A stretch of 64,000 nucleotides of DNA from Aphidius gifuensis (lineage: Eukaryota; Arthropoda; Insecta; Hymenoptera; Braconidae): the NCBI RefSeq assembly GCF_014905175.1, contig NC_057791.1, positions 620,001 to 684,000 of the forward strand. The letters run 5' to 3'. The notes under the pieces are model-generated. The model was not told where the DNA came from, ran no database searches, and saw only the letters and a list, made by a program, of their open reading frames with translations. The translations under genes and the position numbers were made by a program. The first letter of the stretch is position 1; each line of letters begins with the position of its first letter. Of the stretch, positions 25,854 to 36,859 are shown piece by piece.

Positions 25854-28008
25854 ATGGATAAATATCGTCGAAGAGCTAAAAGATTTGAGGATTTACCTCC
25901 AGCTAATAATGGTTGGTATATTTTATTATTTTATTTTGCTGCTGGTGCAACTAAATTCAAGTAAAATTTATAAATTTTTTATTTAATCTCTAGGTAAAGA
26001 ATCATCACCAAAACCAACGCCAAAAATATACATTGATTCTTTTGGAAAAACATCAGCATTTAAGGATATTACACATTCACCATCAACACAATATATGTCA
26101 ATAAAAATTCCATCATCACCATACGTTAGACGTGATATTCACAGCAGTGTTGAACGTCGTAAATTTTTAAAATCATTATCTAATAATAGTGGAACAAATG
26201 ATTCATCAGAAAAATTAACATTATTAAGTGAACAAAAAATTCATATGAATGGCTGTAGTTATAATTTGACAAATATGTGTTTGTGTAAAGATGTAATGGT
26301 ACTTGAAAAACGTCAACGTGAAAGATCAATTAAAATTATAAATCAAGATAGTAATCAAGAATTGCCAAATACAACAATTGAAGGTTCAATTTTAGCTGGT
26401 GATTTAGTTGGTTTACATTATCGTAATGAAATTGAAAATAGTCCATGTAATAGTACAGAATTATATGGTGATTCATCATATTATTCAGATATAAGTTCAA
26501 AAGAATCAGTAACAAATACAGCTAGTGGACAATATTTAAAACCACTAGAAAGAAATTATAATAATAAATATGATACATCAAGTTCATGCTCAAGTCAATC
26601 AACATCAGCAGCTTATTTAGCTGATGTATCAAATAGTGATGATTTAAGTTCATTTGAATCACAAGCCTATCAGACTCTTGTTACTCAATATAGTGATGAA
26701 AAATCACAACCAATTAATCCATTTTTAAGAAGATTAGTTAAACAAATTGATAGTAATAATAATAATGAAGAATCTGATGATGATGATAATGATGATAAAC
26801 CTGATGAATTATTTACAAAATTATCACAAAGTTATATTAAAAATCCAAATGAATTTACTGGTAAATTATTATCAATTTTAGAAACAAGTTGTATTGATGA
26901 TGAAGAGAAATGTGACTTGTCTAAAAAATATGCAAATATTTGTGATAATATACAAGAAGAAATATTGGCAAATGAGCATGATAAATTACCAGTTGAAATA
27001 ACAGAAGATTATACTGATTTAGGTGTATCAATAACTTTAGATCATAGCTCAATTTCTGATGATAAAAATATATTAAATAATTCATTTTTAATTGAAGAAG
27101 ATGAAGTTAATCGTTCAATTATGATTGAAGCTGTTAAAAAACGTAATACTTGTTATGAAATTAAAAAAGAATTTCCAGATGATAATAATAATGATGATGT
27201 TAATAATAAAAATAAAAGAAATTCAATAAATGAAATTAAAACAAGTTATAATTTTAATAAAATAAAAAATATGTTTGAGATGATATCAAAAACAAATGAC
27301 TATTGTAGTTATCTTAATGAACATAAAAAAAATATACGTGATGTAACAACAAGAATAATAAATGATAAAAAAATTGATGTAGATCATCAAAAATCAAAAA
27401 ATATATTATCACCATCAGTTGGATATTTAGATGTTGGTATTACAAAAGAAACACCAGCTGCTAAATTGGCTCTACGTAATGCTCAAGGTTTAAAAAATAA
27501 TTGGATATCACCGACATATTTAAAAAAAAATTCAGCAACATCAAATGATAAGCAAGTGGAATTTAAAAAATCATATTCAATTGATTCTGGTAAAAATACA
27601 TTAACACCAAGTTTTTCTGATGATAGTGATAAAAGTTTAGATGGATGGAAAGTATTTGGGGGTCGTAAAAAAACAACACCATCACCAACAGAAGATTATC
27701 ATCCAAAAAGACCAAATGATTTACCTTTAACAAAATTTGTAAATAATGATAATAAAGCACCAAGTGGATGGCAAGTATTTGGTGAACGTAAAAAAATACA
27801 ATCAACATCAATTCGTTGTTTAAATAATGAAAAAAATACACCGGGTACTTGGCAATCAACAAAAAAAAATGAAAGTACTGTATGGCAAGTTGTTTGTGGT
27901 GGTGGTAAACCAATTGAATCACCAGTTGGACAATACATAAGAGGTGATGATTCAAAATTAATTCCAAATAAAAATGTTAATAAAATAGGTAAATCAACTG
28001 AGGTTTAA
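25854..28008 (+). CDS. Uncharacterised Ser/Asn/Asp-rich protein with degenerate C-terminal repeats, 657 aa
   Basis: The family is not recognised. Exon 1 (25854-25911) encodes a basic start MDKYRRRAKRFEDLPPANN; exon 2 (25994-28008) carries the rest. The intron donor is read as G|GTTGGT: the alternative GTATAT four bases later would put a stop at the join. The protein looks mostly disordered: Ser/Thr-rich at about 100-190, an acidic stretch ESDDDDNDDKPDE near 241-253, and many Lys-rich patches. A more ordered segment may lie around ETPAAKLALRNAQGLKNNW. Near the C-terminus a motif repeats: GWKVFGGRKK, then GWQVFGERKK, then a weaker WQVVCGGGK, spaced about 40-50 residues. The makeup would suit a nuclear or cytoskeletal scaffold, but no function can be assigned. 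Confidence 0.8.
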
Positions 28009-28140
28009 ATAAAGTAAGAATTTTATTATTAATAATTACATTAAATGATTATTTTTTTAATTATAAATTATATATATATTTTTCTTTTCATTACAGAATA
28101 TTATTAAAAACAACACTGAAGAATTTATAAAATATATTAT
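28009..28140 (+). other. Predicted 3' UTR intron of the unknown repeat protein
   Basis: Five bases after the stop codon there is a donor (AAA|GTAAGA at 28013/28014), and an acceptor TCATTACAG ends at 28096. The exon junction would lie well within 50 nt of the stop, so nonsense-mediated decay would not be expected. Confidence 0.4.
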
Positions 28141-28977
28141 TAAAATCATTTATTATATAATTAGTATTTTTTTGTAATTTAAAAATTAATAGTCGTCCAA
28201 AGATTTATATATAATTTAAAGTAAAAAATATAAATTTTCAAATTGAATATATATATACAGAGTCGGAAATATAAAAGAGAGTTATCTTCAATGCTTTATG
28301 TACTCCTGTTACAAAGAGAGATTTTCTGGACCGCAATATGGCCGCCTGTTGTGCTTTGTTTGTCTCAATTAATATTATTAACAAGTGTTAAAAAGCCAAC
28401 AAGCTAAATTCTTAACATAAATAATTATTAAAATATAATGATAAATTTTTAAAATTTAATTTTTAAATTATTTAAAATTTATATATAATAATTTAATTAA
28501 TCAATTTAAACATTTAATTTTGTATTATTTAATGGACATTTTGTTTTTTGTTCTTTGATGCAACTTGAGCCTGAAAATATATATATAATAAGTGCGTCAT
28601 CACAGTGCCAACATAAGCAAGTATAAAAATATAAAAAATACAACACAATTATTATGTGTACGCAGCATGTTTTGCGTCATCATCATCATCATCATCAATG
28701 CATTGCATTGCACTCTGGTAGAAATGTTGGCTGGTATGGCTGGCTGGCTGACTGGTGGGTGGATGGGAGGTGGTGGTAAATAAAAAAATGAAAAATGCAG
28801 TTTTATTTATGCGTCAAGACACACATACAAATACATACGTACACCTGTCTATTATGTTTTTTTAACGAAAAATTAAAATTTGGGGAAAAGAGTCAAATAA
28901 TATATTTAAATTGATAAAACAATGATATCTAAGTACGCCATTTGCCTTTTCATCCAGTTATTCTTTATGGATGTTTC

Positions 28978-29910
28978 GATTTGGGCATTGAAAATCTCCG
29001 TTTTTACTAGGAGAGCATGTTGATGTTGTTGGTAAATCATCATGTATTTTGTTGCTTTCTCAGTAACATTAATTCTTGATAAATGTTGAGGCACCTTGGT
29101 CAAAATTGTTGAGAACCATTTATTTATTTATTTAACTTTTAACATGTTATGTTTTCTCAATACAATATGCTATTTCTTTGACTCAAAATATAATATATTA
29201 TCAATCATCAAACAATTGTTCTAGCTATTATTTTTTTTTTCTATTTAAAAAACATTTATCAAAGTTTTTTTTATTTGTTTTATAAATATAAATTCAATTG
29301 TCTTATTTCCTGTTATCATAATTCTAATTATATATATTTCAAATTATCATATTCGTATATTTTTTTATTATAATAAACAAAAAAAAAAATAACAAAATAA
29401 CATCTCTAATTATATAATTAACCATCAAACCATGGGGGCACATATAAAATGTATATGTTTCTTTTGAATTATTTTTTTTTTATGTTTTGTACAGTGAAAA
29501 AGTATAATATATGTCTAATCTAATAAAAAAAAAACTAATTTCATTTTTTTACTTATTTTCAATTACATGTACATAGAGCCTTGCTATCATCACTGTCATC
29601 ATCATCATCATCATCATTTGCTTTGATTTGGGCATTGAAAATCTTGGATATTATCAGGATAACATGAGTGTCATTTGGATAATTTGTATTCAAATTAATC
29701 GATACTACTACTATATAATACTTTTTTTTTTATAGGAGCATACATGTTCTTCTAATGAAGTCGAAGATTTTCTGGTCTCAAATGCGGTCGTCATCATCAT
29801 CACCGTCGTCCTTGTTGGCCTGTGTAGTACATACATAGTACTACAACAAAGTGTTTGGGTCTTGGATTTGGACATTGAAAATTCTCGGTTTGTATTAAGA
29901 GTACATAAGC
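28978..29910 (+). repeat. Three dispersed copies of a roughly 40-bp element
   Basis: The core GATTTGGGCATTGAAAAT is identical at 28978 and 29625 and has one change (GGACATT) at 29865. Each core is followed after about 15-20 bases by a looser A-rich/AG segment and CAT (for example AGGAGAGCATG, AGGATAACATG, AAGAGTACATA). Spacings are 647 and 240 bp. The copies lie in noncoding DNA. Confidence 0.6.
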
Positions 29911-31291
29911 TACTCGTTTGCTTTTTGTGGTATTCTGTTTCCCTAATAAAACCCGTATCTTTTAGACACTAAATACCATATACGGGAGACGACCAGAGAG
30001 TCACGACGACTACACAACAACGACTATTTCATTATTATATATATATTTATTCCAAAGGAATATATCAAAACTTGTGATTAGGAAAGTATATATTCATAAC
30101 TATAATAATTATATGAAGATATATTATTTTGATCTAATATAACAGATGATATATAAAAATAATGATAATTATTATTGCTATCCTAATTTTTTCATTTTTT
30201 TTTTTTTTTTGATACAGGTGATATGATCAACAAACTATTAGTTTTTATTTAAAATTTGCATTTATTATTTTTAGCAATGTTGATATATTATTAGCTTGAC
30301 TCAGTGATCGAACCACTTCAACAACATATTTTAATATTTAATTTTTCATCAATTTTAGGATTAAACTATCTAATATTGGAGGGTTGTAGTTTTTTTTTTT
30401 TTTTTGAAAGTATGATGATTGACGACAACGACAACTGCTGCTGCCGTCAATCTGCCAACATTCAGTGTAAAAAATGTATGAAACGTATGAGGAGTACAGA
30501 ACAATCAAGTAGGTAGCCAATTATCATATCGTTATTATGTTTGCCTGTTAAGTATCTTTGAATTTTGTCCCAGGACATGGTCGATACGACAAAAAAAATA
30601 TAATAATAATAAATATTTATTTTGATAAAATAGAGTAATAAAATAAATAAATTATTATTTGACTGTTAATTTAAAAATTAATGCAATTTGTATTATTAAA
30701 ATTTTTCAAATAGCAAAATTAATTTAAAATAATAAAAACAAATAGTTGTAATAATTATAACAATTAACAATATAATTATCAACAACAATCAAATAAATAA
30801 ATAATAATTCTACTTGTTGGTTAAAGTTCTAGCAAACAGATGGAGATAGACGAAATTTCTTAAACAAGACATGAAATGTTTTTTTTTTTTTATGGAAATA
30901 ATAAAAAAAGAGTAATAAAAAATTTCATGATAATACAATAAAAAATACATGATACATAAAAAAGACACGACTACGTGGAGGTTATTTTCAACTATCCAAT
31001 ATCTAATTGTTTTAATTTATATTAATTAATTATTAACAACTAGAAAAATCCAAACAACAAGACAAATTAATTTTCTATTTTATAATTTGTCAGTTAAAAA
31101 AAAATAGCAACACACATTGAGTGTGTATTTAAAAAATAATTAAACAGCAAGTATATTTTATAAACAACATAAATAGACCAAAATTATTGCTACGTGGCTC
31201 AATTAGTTTAATTATAAATTAATTTATTTCAACGTCATTACATGTGTTCAATAGTGATGTTCATTATGTGAGCAATTTCATCTGACAACAC

Positions 31292-31292
31292 C

Positions 31293-31323
<31 letters not shown>
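31292..31323 (+). repeat. (CAA)n microsatellite upstream of FUT8
   Basis: About ten perfect CAA units about 100 bp before the acceptor of the FUT8 start exon, probably in the last 5' UTR intron. Confidence 0.9.
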
Positions 31324-31325
<2 letters not shown>

Positions 31326-31420
31326 TTAATAATAAACAAATAAAAATGCAAGTAACAATAATAATAACAAAGAACATTGAAATATTTAATAATAATAATT
31401 TTAATAATATTATTTTACAG

Positions 31421-31469
31421 ATGTTATAACAAACAATTGATGCCTGCTAAATGTACAATTAAATTATAG
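31421..31469 (+). promoter_or_regulatory. Upstream ORFs in the FUT8 5' leader
   Basis: Directly after the acceptor at 31420 the leader holds a two-codon uORF (ATG TTA TAA, 31421-31429), a nine-codon uORF (MPAKCTIKL, 31440-31469) and, nested in another frame, a three-codon uORF (31451-31462). The second ends six bases before the FUT8 start. They could dampen or regulate FUT8 translation; that is inference. Confidence 0.5.
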
Positions 31470-31475
31470 CAAGGC

Positions 31476-33323
31476 ATGGCAATTTGGAATGGTCGGCCCA
31501 GTTGGTTGGGCAAATTAGGAATAATATTATTATCAGCATGGTTAATTGTATTGATATATTCTGTATCACAAATGTTGCGAAGTTCACCATCATTATCATC
31601 ATCATTAACAGCTGAAAGATATCAATCACAAGAAAATGAATATACTAAAAAATTAACAGAAATAACAAAAGATTTTAATAAATTAAAAAAACAAAATCAA
31701 GCATTAACAAATATATTATTAGCTGCTAATAATAATAATAATGATAATAATGAACTTAAAGATAAAGTTGATATTGAGTTGTTAGCAAATAATCGTCAAA
31801 GTGGACCAACAATTGAATATGAAGAATTAAGAAGAAAATTACGTAATGATATACAAGAAACTTGGTATTATATTAATGCTGAATTAATGAAAATTAAAAA
31901 ACGTAATAATGATAATTTTGTAATTGATGATGATCATAAAAATGATATTGACAATGTTATTTATAATATATTTGATCATAAAAAAGAACTTATGATGGAT
32001 ATGAATAAACTGGAAAAATTTGATGGACACATGGATTGGAGAGAACAAGAAGCTCATGATTTATCTGATTTAGTTCAAAGAAGATTTTATTATTTACAAA
32101 ATCCAAGTAATTGTGATAAAGCTAAAAAATTAGTATGCAGTTTAAATAAGGGTTGTGGTTTTGGTTGTCAGGTAATTATTAAAACTTTATTTGTTTAATT
32201 AGATATGAAAAATAATGTTGTTGTTGTTGTTTATTTGATTTTTTTTTCTATGTAAATTTTATAGATACATCATATAACTTATTGTTTTTTGGTGGCATAT
32301 GGAACAGAAAGAACATTAATATTACGTTCACAAGGTTGGCGTTATCAAAAAAATGGCTGGGAATCTGTATTTAAGCCATTAAGTGATAATTGTCTTATTG
32401 CAAATGGTGAAAGTCATAGTAATTGGCCAGGTGATAATACAAAACAAGTTGTTATATTGCCAATTGTTGATAATGTTTATCCAAAACCAAAATATCAACC
32501 ACCAAGTGTACCATTAGATCTTGTACCAAGAATTAAAAAACTTCATGGTCATCCATTAGTATGGTGGGTTGGACAAGTATTAAAATACTTGATGCGTTTA
32601 CAGGATAATAATATTAAAAAATTAAATGAATCAAAAGAAAAACTTGGCTTTAAAAAACCCATTGTTGGTATACATGTTAGAAGAACAGATAAAGTTGGTA
32701 CTGAAGCTGCATATCATGATATTGATGAATACATGGCTAAAGTTGAACAATGGTATAATCAAAATTTTGATAATAATGAATCAATTATTAGACGTGTATT
32801 TATTGCAAGTGATGATCCAAAAGTAATTATAAATGCTAGAAATAAATATAAAAATTATGAAATAATTGGTGATCCAGCAATTGCTGAAACAGCATCAGTA
32901 TCAAATAGATATTCAGATGCATCATTACAAGGTATTATTAATGATATACATTTATTATCATTATGTGATCATATTGTTTGTACATTTAGTTCACAAGTAT
33001 GTCGTGTTGCATATGAATTAATGCAAACATATCATATTGATGCACATGATAAATTTACATCATTAGATGATATTTATTATTATGGTGGACAAAATCCAAA
33101 TCCACATGTTGCTATTATTGAACATATACCTAAAAATTTGGCTGAAATTGAGCTTAAAATTGGTGATAAAATTGATGTTTATGGTAATCATTGGGATGGT
33201 TATTCAAAAGGACGTAATGCTAGAACAAGTATCACTGGTTTATTTCCAAGTTTTAAAGTTCAAAATCCAATTGCTGCTGTTGAATTTCCAAAATATCAAC
33301 AAGTACCAATTTATACCAATTAA
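31476..33323 (+). CDS. FUT8: Alpha-1,6-fucosyltransferase (core fucosylation)
   Basis: Two exons, 31476-32171 and 32265-33323 (phase 0), encode 584 aa, close to the 575 of human FUT8. The enzyme moves fucose from GDP-fucose to the innermost GlcNAc of N-glycans in the Golgi. It has a type II topology: a short cytosolic tail, a membrane anchor at about 12-34 (LGIILLSAWLIVLIYSVSQM), then a coiled stem with an Asn-rich insert. The catalytic GT23 domain shows the GDP-fucose binding motif GIHVRRTDKVGTEAA, the FIASDDP segment and CTFSSQVCRVAYELMQ. The C-terminal SH3 domain is intact (IGDKIDVYGNHWDGYSKG, then TGLFPSFKV). AATAAA lies about 50 bp after the stop. The leader carries several short uORFs. 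Confidence 0.97.
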
Positions 33324-33733
33324 TATTTTCATAAATTATTGCCAATTATTTAATTTATCTTTTTTTTAAAAAAAATAAAGCAACAATGATGATAATAATA
33401 ATAGTAAAAAATACACACTATATTATTGTAATATATTTTATACAACGAATAAAAATAATAATATATTTATCAAGTGTAAAATTAGAAAACAAAATTATCC
33501 TTTTTTTTTAAATTTAAATTATTATTATTATTATCATTGTTAATAATTGATCTTGATAGTACATTTTACTATGTGTACATGATGATGATGTTACCAACTG
33601 TTTACGTAAATATAAAATGGCTACAATCAGCTGTCATGTTTTGTCAACTTTTTAATTTTAATATATTAAATAAATACTTTTAAAAATGTTGAAAATTAAT
33701 AAAATTTGATTATAATTTTTTTACAAGATAATT
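33324..33733. other. Short intergenic region between FUT8 and the DNAJC4-like gene
   Basis: About 410 bp, AT-rich. It holds the FUT8 poly(A) signal near 33372 and the presumed promoter of the next gene, with a slightly less AT-rich patch at 33590-33650. Confidence 0.45.
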
Positions 33734-34632
33734 ATGCTTAAAAATATGTTTGATAAATTAATAATTTTTAGGATATTTAAAACACAAAAATGTAATTATT
33801 ATTCAACAAAAAGGTTAGTTAAAAAATAATTTAAATTAAAAAATATATATATTCATTGATTAATAATTTTAATTAATGTGTATGTTATGAAATAAAACAA
33901 AGTTACTACGATGTTCTTGGTATCAAAGAAGATGCCTCAAAGAAAGACATACGATTGGCATTTTTAAAGCTGTCTAAACAAGTGAGTCAAATATTATTCA
34001 TGATAAAGAGATTGTTAAATAAATAATAGATATATTTATTGATTCATTCATGATAATTTTGATGACTGTAACTGTTGATTTATTTAATCATATTATATTT
34101 GTTTTTATTTGTCAATTAATTTAATTTCCAGATGCATCCAGACACAAGTAACAAAAAGGATCATGATGAATTTGTTAAAATAACTCAGGCATACAATATT
34201 TTAAGTAAAGAAGAAAGTAAAAAAAATTATGATTTAAATTTACAACAGCAAGATAGTAATCCTTATTATACAACATTTCGTCAACCACATCAACAGCAAC
34301 AGCAGCAACAACAACAATATACGTTTGTTTATTTAATTATTCATTTTTCTTGATATTATTGTTGGTATATAATAATTATGTATATATTTTTCATCAACAG
34401 GATTTATTATAAACGTTCAAATTGGAATAAATGGAAAAAAATACAAGAAAAAAATGAAAATATCAATTTTTACAATACAAAAGGTAGTAAAAAAATTAAA
34501 AATGCAAAAATTATATTATTTTGTATTTTTGCAAGTGCATTATCATTTGGTCTACATATATTTTCAATGATATCATCATCATCATCAAAATTTGATAATG
34601 TCAAAGAAATCAACAAAGAAAAGTCAAAATAA
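33734..34632 (+). CDS. DNAJC4: DnaJ homolog, DNAJC4-like membrane J-protein
   Basis: Four exons, 33734-33813, 33903-33981, 34132-34322 and 34401-34632, encode 193 aa. J-proteins stimulate the ATPase of Hsp70 through the HPD motif, seen intact here (QMHPDTS) at the exon 2/3 join. The J domain runs from about residue 27 (SYYDVLGIKEDASKKDIRLA) to about 90 (EESKKNYDLNL). A Gln-rich linker from a CAA/CAG run follows, then a Trp/Lys segment, and a single hydrophobic helix near the C-terminus (IILFCIFASALSFGLHIFSM). One J domain plus one C-terminal membrane span and the short length fit DNAJC4, but assignment among small DNAJC proteins is by layout. A basic N-terminus (RIFKTQKCNYYSTKS) could be a mitochondrial targeting signal. 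The last donor, GTTTGT, is weak. Confidence 0.82.
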
Positions 34633-34811
34633 AATATAAAGAAGAAAAAAAACACAGACATTTATTTAATTTAAAATAATAATTAATTTTTATTTAAATA
34701 TTATTGACTTTATTATTAATATTACAATGTTTATTTGTTTTTTGTGAGTATTTATTTATTACATAGTATAATTATTAATATAGATAAAAATAATAAATTA
34801 AAAATACAAAA

Positions 34812-36658
34812 TTAAATTTTAAGGATATAAGTGACAATGGAATTGTGTGGTGGTGCTGGTGTAAATACTGGTTGTTCATTGTCATCAAGATATTCAGAAT
34901 ATTTTAATTCATAAATTGGATGAAAACCAATACGTTGACAGAGTCGAGCAGTAAAATGAGAACTACAATCAGTGCGTATCAAATTGAAACCCAATTCTTT
35001 ACCAATTTCACTGTAATTTAAATCAAATATTTTATTTATTTATGTTATTTATTTATTTATTTATTTAAATATCAACTTACATTGTTTTTTTAAAAAGTGC
35101 AGATGCAATTCCTTTTCCTCGCCAATTATTATCAACTGATACAATTTTAATATCAAGACAATTACTATCTGGATATTTTTCTGGTATATTAATTTCTTGA
35201 TCAACGTAATGTAATAATTTCATGATTTTTTTAAATTTTTTATTTTCACAATTTTTTATATAATCTGGCTCTTCATTGATATCTGGTATTTCTGTTTTTC
35301 CTGTAATTTTAAAAAAATAATTATTAATAATAAAAAAATAATTTTTCATTCAATGAAATAATAAATTATCTAATTTCAAGATGATTTATTTTCATTGTAA
35401 TATATTTTTTTTTTTTTTCAACGACTGATTTAATAATTTAAAATACATTAATTTAAATAATTTAATACACATCATATTAAACAGGTGTATAAATATTTAA
35501 AATTAATAAATTACAAAAATATATAGACGAAAGAAAATAAAATAAAATAAAACACAAAAATTAAATTAAATTACATGATGAATAAATATGTCAGGCTATT
35601 AAACTGAATTGCATTAATAATTATTATATTAATGCATCAACAAATACACAGACACACATGTGAATTGTTGAAGGAGTAACGTCCGCGATTAATAAAATTT
35701 CAACGAATGACAATTGCAGACAACTTGATAAATCATCAATGAAATTCAATTGTCAAATAAAATTCTTACTACCAGCCGGAAGTCTCAAGATAAAAAAAAT
35801 AAAATTATGATAATTAATATGTTTTTTTTTTTTTTTATTGTCTTACCATTGATGATAACTCCAACAATTATTCCACTTGATGATACAGCCATTAAACTTA
35901 AATTTTCATCGAGTGATGACATTGAATATTCTTCCAATTCAATACAAGTTGTATCTTTACCATCAATTAAATTAACTGAATTATTTAGTGGTTCATCTTT
36001 GAAGAAATTTTTTTTCATAAAACCAAGTACTTTTAATTTTGCGTCAGCTGTTATTGGTTTTATTGAAAAATCCATTGACAATTTTGGCTCATTTATTTTA
36101 TCACCAAGCTAAACAGAACAAAATTAAATATATTAAAATATTATTCATGTGTATTTTTATAATGTAAAGTGTATATATACACATAAAGTTTGCAATGAAT
36201 ACATGTGACAAATATATTTTTAGATACATTATAATGTATACGTGCCAATTAGCGCATCATATTATTCAACATTATTTTGTTATGCTATACATATTAATTT
36301 AGCCTTATATTTTTTTATTTAAAAAAAAAAAATTCAGGGCTCTCATTAAATGCAATGATAATATTTTAATATATATATATTTAGTGTTATGAAAATTTTC
36401 ATGAGTACTTGATGATCCTTTCCGTTAATTTATAATCCCCCTGTTGATTTCAATGAATAAAAATATGCAACCGTTATAACGACAATTTCCGTTTTGTAAA
36501 AATAAAAAAAAACTGTTATTGAAAATTTACATTGATATTATATTTATTTTTATTTATTTTTTGTTTACCGAATAACGTGTCATCCTGGTCTTGTCCTCGG
36601 GAAAACAAACATCAGAAATACGCATCTTGTCCAATTGGCTTGTTATAATTGTATTCAT
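34812..36658 (-). CDS. AANAT: Arylalkylamine / dopamine N-acetyltransferase
   Basis: Four minus-strand exons, 36658-36569, 36108-35847, 35300-35081 and 35010-34812, encode 256 aa. Insect AANATs acetylate dopamine, octopamine or serotonin with acetyl-CoA, removing monoamines and feeding cuticle sclerotisation. The GNAT fold shows the N-terminal beta strand (FSIKPITADAKLKVLGFMKK), the family-typical FFKDEPLN, a LEEYSM segment, and the acetyl-CoA binding motif VDNNWRGKGIASALF. The C-terminal part carries SEYLDDNEQPVFTPAPPH, characteristic of the insect dopamine N-acetyltransferase group. The first exon adds 30 residues before the fold and could be an isoform-specific N-terminus; an internal Met at the start of exon 2 (MDFSIKP) could serve a shorter form. 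Its stop faces the DNAJC4-like gene with 179 bp between them. Confidence 0.92.
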
Positions 36659-36814
36659 GTTGATTTTTTAATTTATAAATATTAACGAAATAAAAAAAAA
36701 ACTTAGATTTTCAAATACTATCTCATTTAAATTTTAAATAAAAAATATATAATTTTATTTTCAAGTTTTTTTTATGTTAAATTTGTTAAACAATGAGTTG
36801 GTTTGTTTTGTTTA

Positions 36815-36853
36815 GACTGAGTAAGTCGATAGGACGACAGTCGCTCTTATATA
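36815..36853 (-). promoter_or_regulatory. Candidate TATA + initiator promoter for AANAT
   Basis: On the minus strand TATATAAG (36853-36846) is followed by TCAGTC with its A at 36818, a spacing of about 33-35 bases. This would give a 5' UTR of about 160 nt to the ATG at 36658. The spacing is slightly long, and TATA-like words are common in DNA this AT-rich. Confidence 0.4.
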
Positions 36854-36859
36854 TTAAAA

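Larger units (their letters stand above)
28141..31420. other. Noncoding stretch upstream of FUT8 with short dispersed repeats
   Basis: No coding gene is recognised. It contains three copies of a short element (starting 28978, 29625 and 29865), CAT/ATC runs at 28677-28697 and 29596-29617, an inverted TAGTAC/GTACTA pair near 29825-29843, and a CAA microsatellite at 31292-31323. Upstream FUT8 UTR exons probably lie here; an acceptor TTTTACAG ends at 31420. Confidence 0.5.

Noticed and set aside
27563..27967. 134-residue open frame on the minus strand
   Set aside because: It is antisense to the unknown repeat-protein exon and rich in His/Tyr/Leu from reversed codons: a shadow frame.
28906..29103. 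65-residue minus-strand frame with mixed composition
   Set aside because: It overlaps one of the dispersed noncoding elements, is not open in the other copies, and has no splice partner.
30304..30516. Frame ending in a Cys-rich stretch (CCCRQSANIQCKKCMKRM)
   Set aside because: The Cys codons come from a TGC/TGT run; no homology is recognised. It may instead be FUT8 leader sequence, but there is no firm splice evidence.
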